Assembly (NCBI GenBank): GCA_039962885.1
Contig: JBDVGI010000191.1
Coordinates: 1-6,235 of the forward strand
DNA length: 6,235 bases
Direction: 5' to 3'
Source of the DNA: Litorimonas sp039962885
GTDB taxonomy: Bacteria; Pseudomonadota; Alphaproteobacteria; Caulobacterales; Maricaulaceae
This document shows positions 6,028-6,235 of the stretch, in pieces. Below the pieces are notes generated by a model. The model was not told the origin of the DNA. It worked only from the letters and a program-made list of their open reading frames with translations, and ran no database searches. The position numbers and the translations under genes are program-made. Each line of letters opens with the position of its first letter. The first letter of the stretch is position 1.

Positions 6028-6235
6028 ATGGGACGTTTACAAAATAAAGTCGCGATCATCACAGGCGGTTCTAAAGGTCTCGGAGAAGCCAATGCCAGAC
6101 TTTTCGCGAATGAAGGCGCGATCGTCATTATAACTGATATTGATGAAAAAAATGGGCAGAAACTTGTCAAAAATATCGGGCCTCGCGCAGAATTTTACAA
6201 ACAAGATGTAAGAGATGAAGGCGGGTGGAAATCCT
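6028..6235 (+). CDS. Short-chain dehydrogenase/reductase, N-terminal part (cut by window edge)
   Basis: The first 69 codons of a classical SDR. After MGRLQNKVAIIT come the cofactor motif TGGSKGLG (residues 12-19) and strand 2 ending in TDID with D37, whose acidic side chain usually selects NAD(H) over NADP(H). D60 in QDV is the expected adenine-contacting Asp. The Ser-Tyr-Lys catalytic triad lies beyond the window. AGGGA 5 nt before ATG 6028 supports this start. Opening sequences of this kind are common in hydroxysteroid, cyclic-alcohol and 3-hydroxyacyl-CoA dehydrogenases, so the likely role is oxidation of a secondary alcohol, or the reverse, in the same pathway. It is divergent from the SnoaL-like gene. 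The exact substrate cannot be told from this fragment. Confidence 0.9.
   Translation, partial: MGRLQNKVAIITGGSKGLGEANARLFANEGAIVIITDIDEKNGQKLVKNIGPRAEFYKQDVRDEGGWKS

Noticed and set aside
5973..6170. 65-codon minus-strand frame over the start of the SDR gene
   Set aside because: It is antisense to the conserved SDR cofactor motif, and the SDR has a good ribosome site.
1..6235. CRISPR array, tRNA, insertion sequence or phage genes
   Set aside because: I saw no spaced direct repeats, cloverleaf sequence, transposase motif or terminal repeats by eye.

Overview
The window carries seven protein-coding genes, the last one cut by the right edge, and looks like part of a CoA-dependent catabolic cluster in a Gram-negative bacterium. 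Proteobacteria (alpha or gamma) are my best guess, from the gene families, the ATG/GTG starts, the visible Shine-Dalgarno sequences and a GC content that looks like the mid-40s percent by eye. I see no RNA gene, insertion sequence, CRISPR array or phage gene.

Layout, left to right: a TetR-type repressor (27-644, +) converges on a Rieske non-heme iron oxygenase large subunit (653-2062, -). Behind the oxygenase is a 101-bp gap (2063-2163) with a good promoter for the oxygenase gene and several perfect inverted repeats. Next is a translationally coupled pair on the minus strand: a thiolase-superfamily protein (2164-3303) and a DUF35 OB-fold partner (3300-3713), joined by an ATGA overlap. A 91-bp divergent region (3714-3804) separates these from an AMP-forming acyl-CoA synthetase (3805-5397, +). 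The stop codon of the synthetase directly abuts that of a convergent SnoaL/NTF2-like protein (5398-5859, -). A second divergent region (5860-6027) leads to a short-chain dehydrogenase/reductase (6028 to the edge, +).

How they may fit together (inference): the synthetase activates a carboxylic acid to its CoA thioester. The SDR oxidises or reduces a hydroxyl or keto group, and the SnoaL-like protein may dehydrate or isomerise an intermediate. The thiolase-like/DUF35 pair makes or breaks a C-C bond on a CoA thioester, and the Rieske oxygenase hydroxylates a ring or methyl carbon. The TetR protein probably senses the substrate or a CoA intermediate. This set resembles steroid, bile-acid or terpenoid degradation clusters, but the substrate cannot be fixed from this sequence.

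The points most worth a second look are: the thiolase-like protein keeps its nucleophilic Cys but lacks the other expected catalytic residues; its DUF35 partner has no cysteine at all; ligase, SnoaL-like and SDR genes lie side by side as in the classes of BaiB, BaiE and BaiA; and the oxygenase promoter is surrounded by palindromes.
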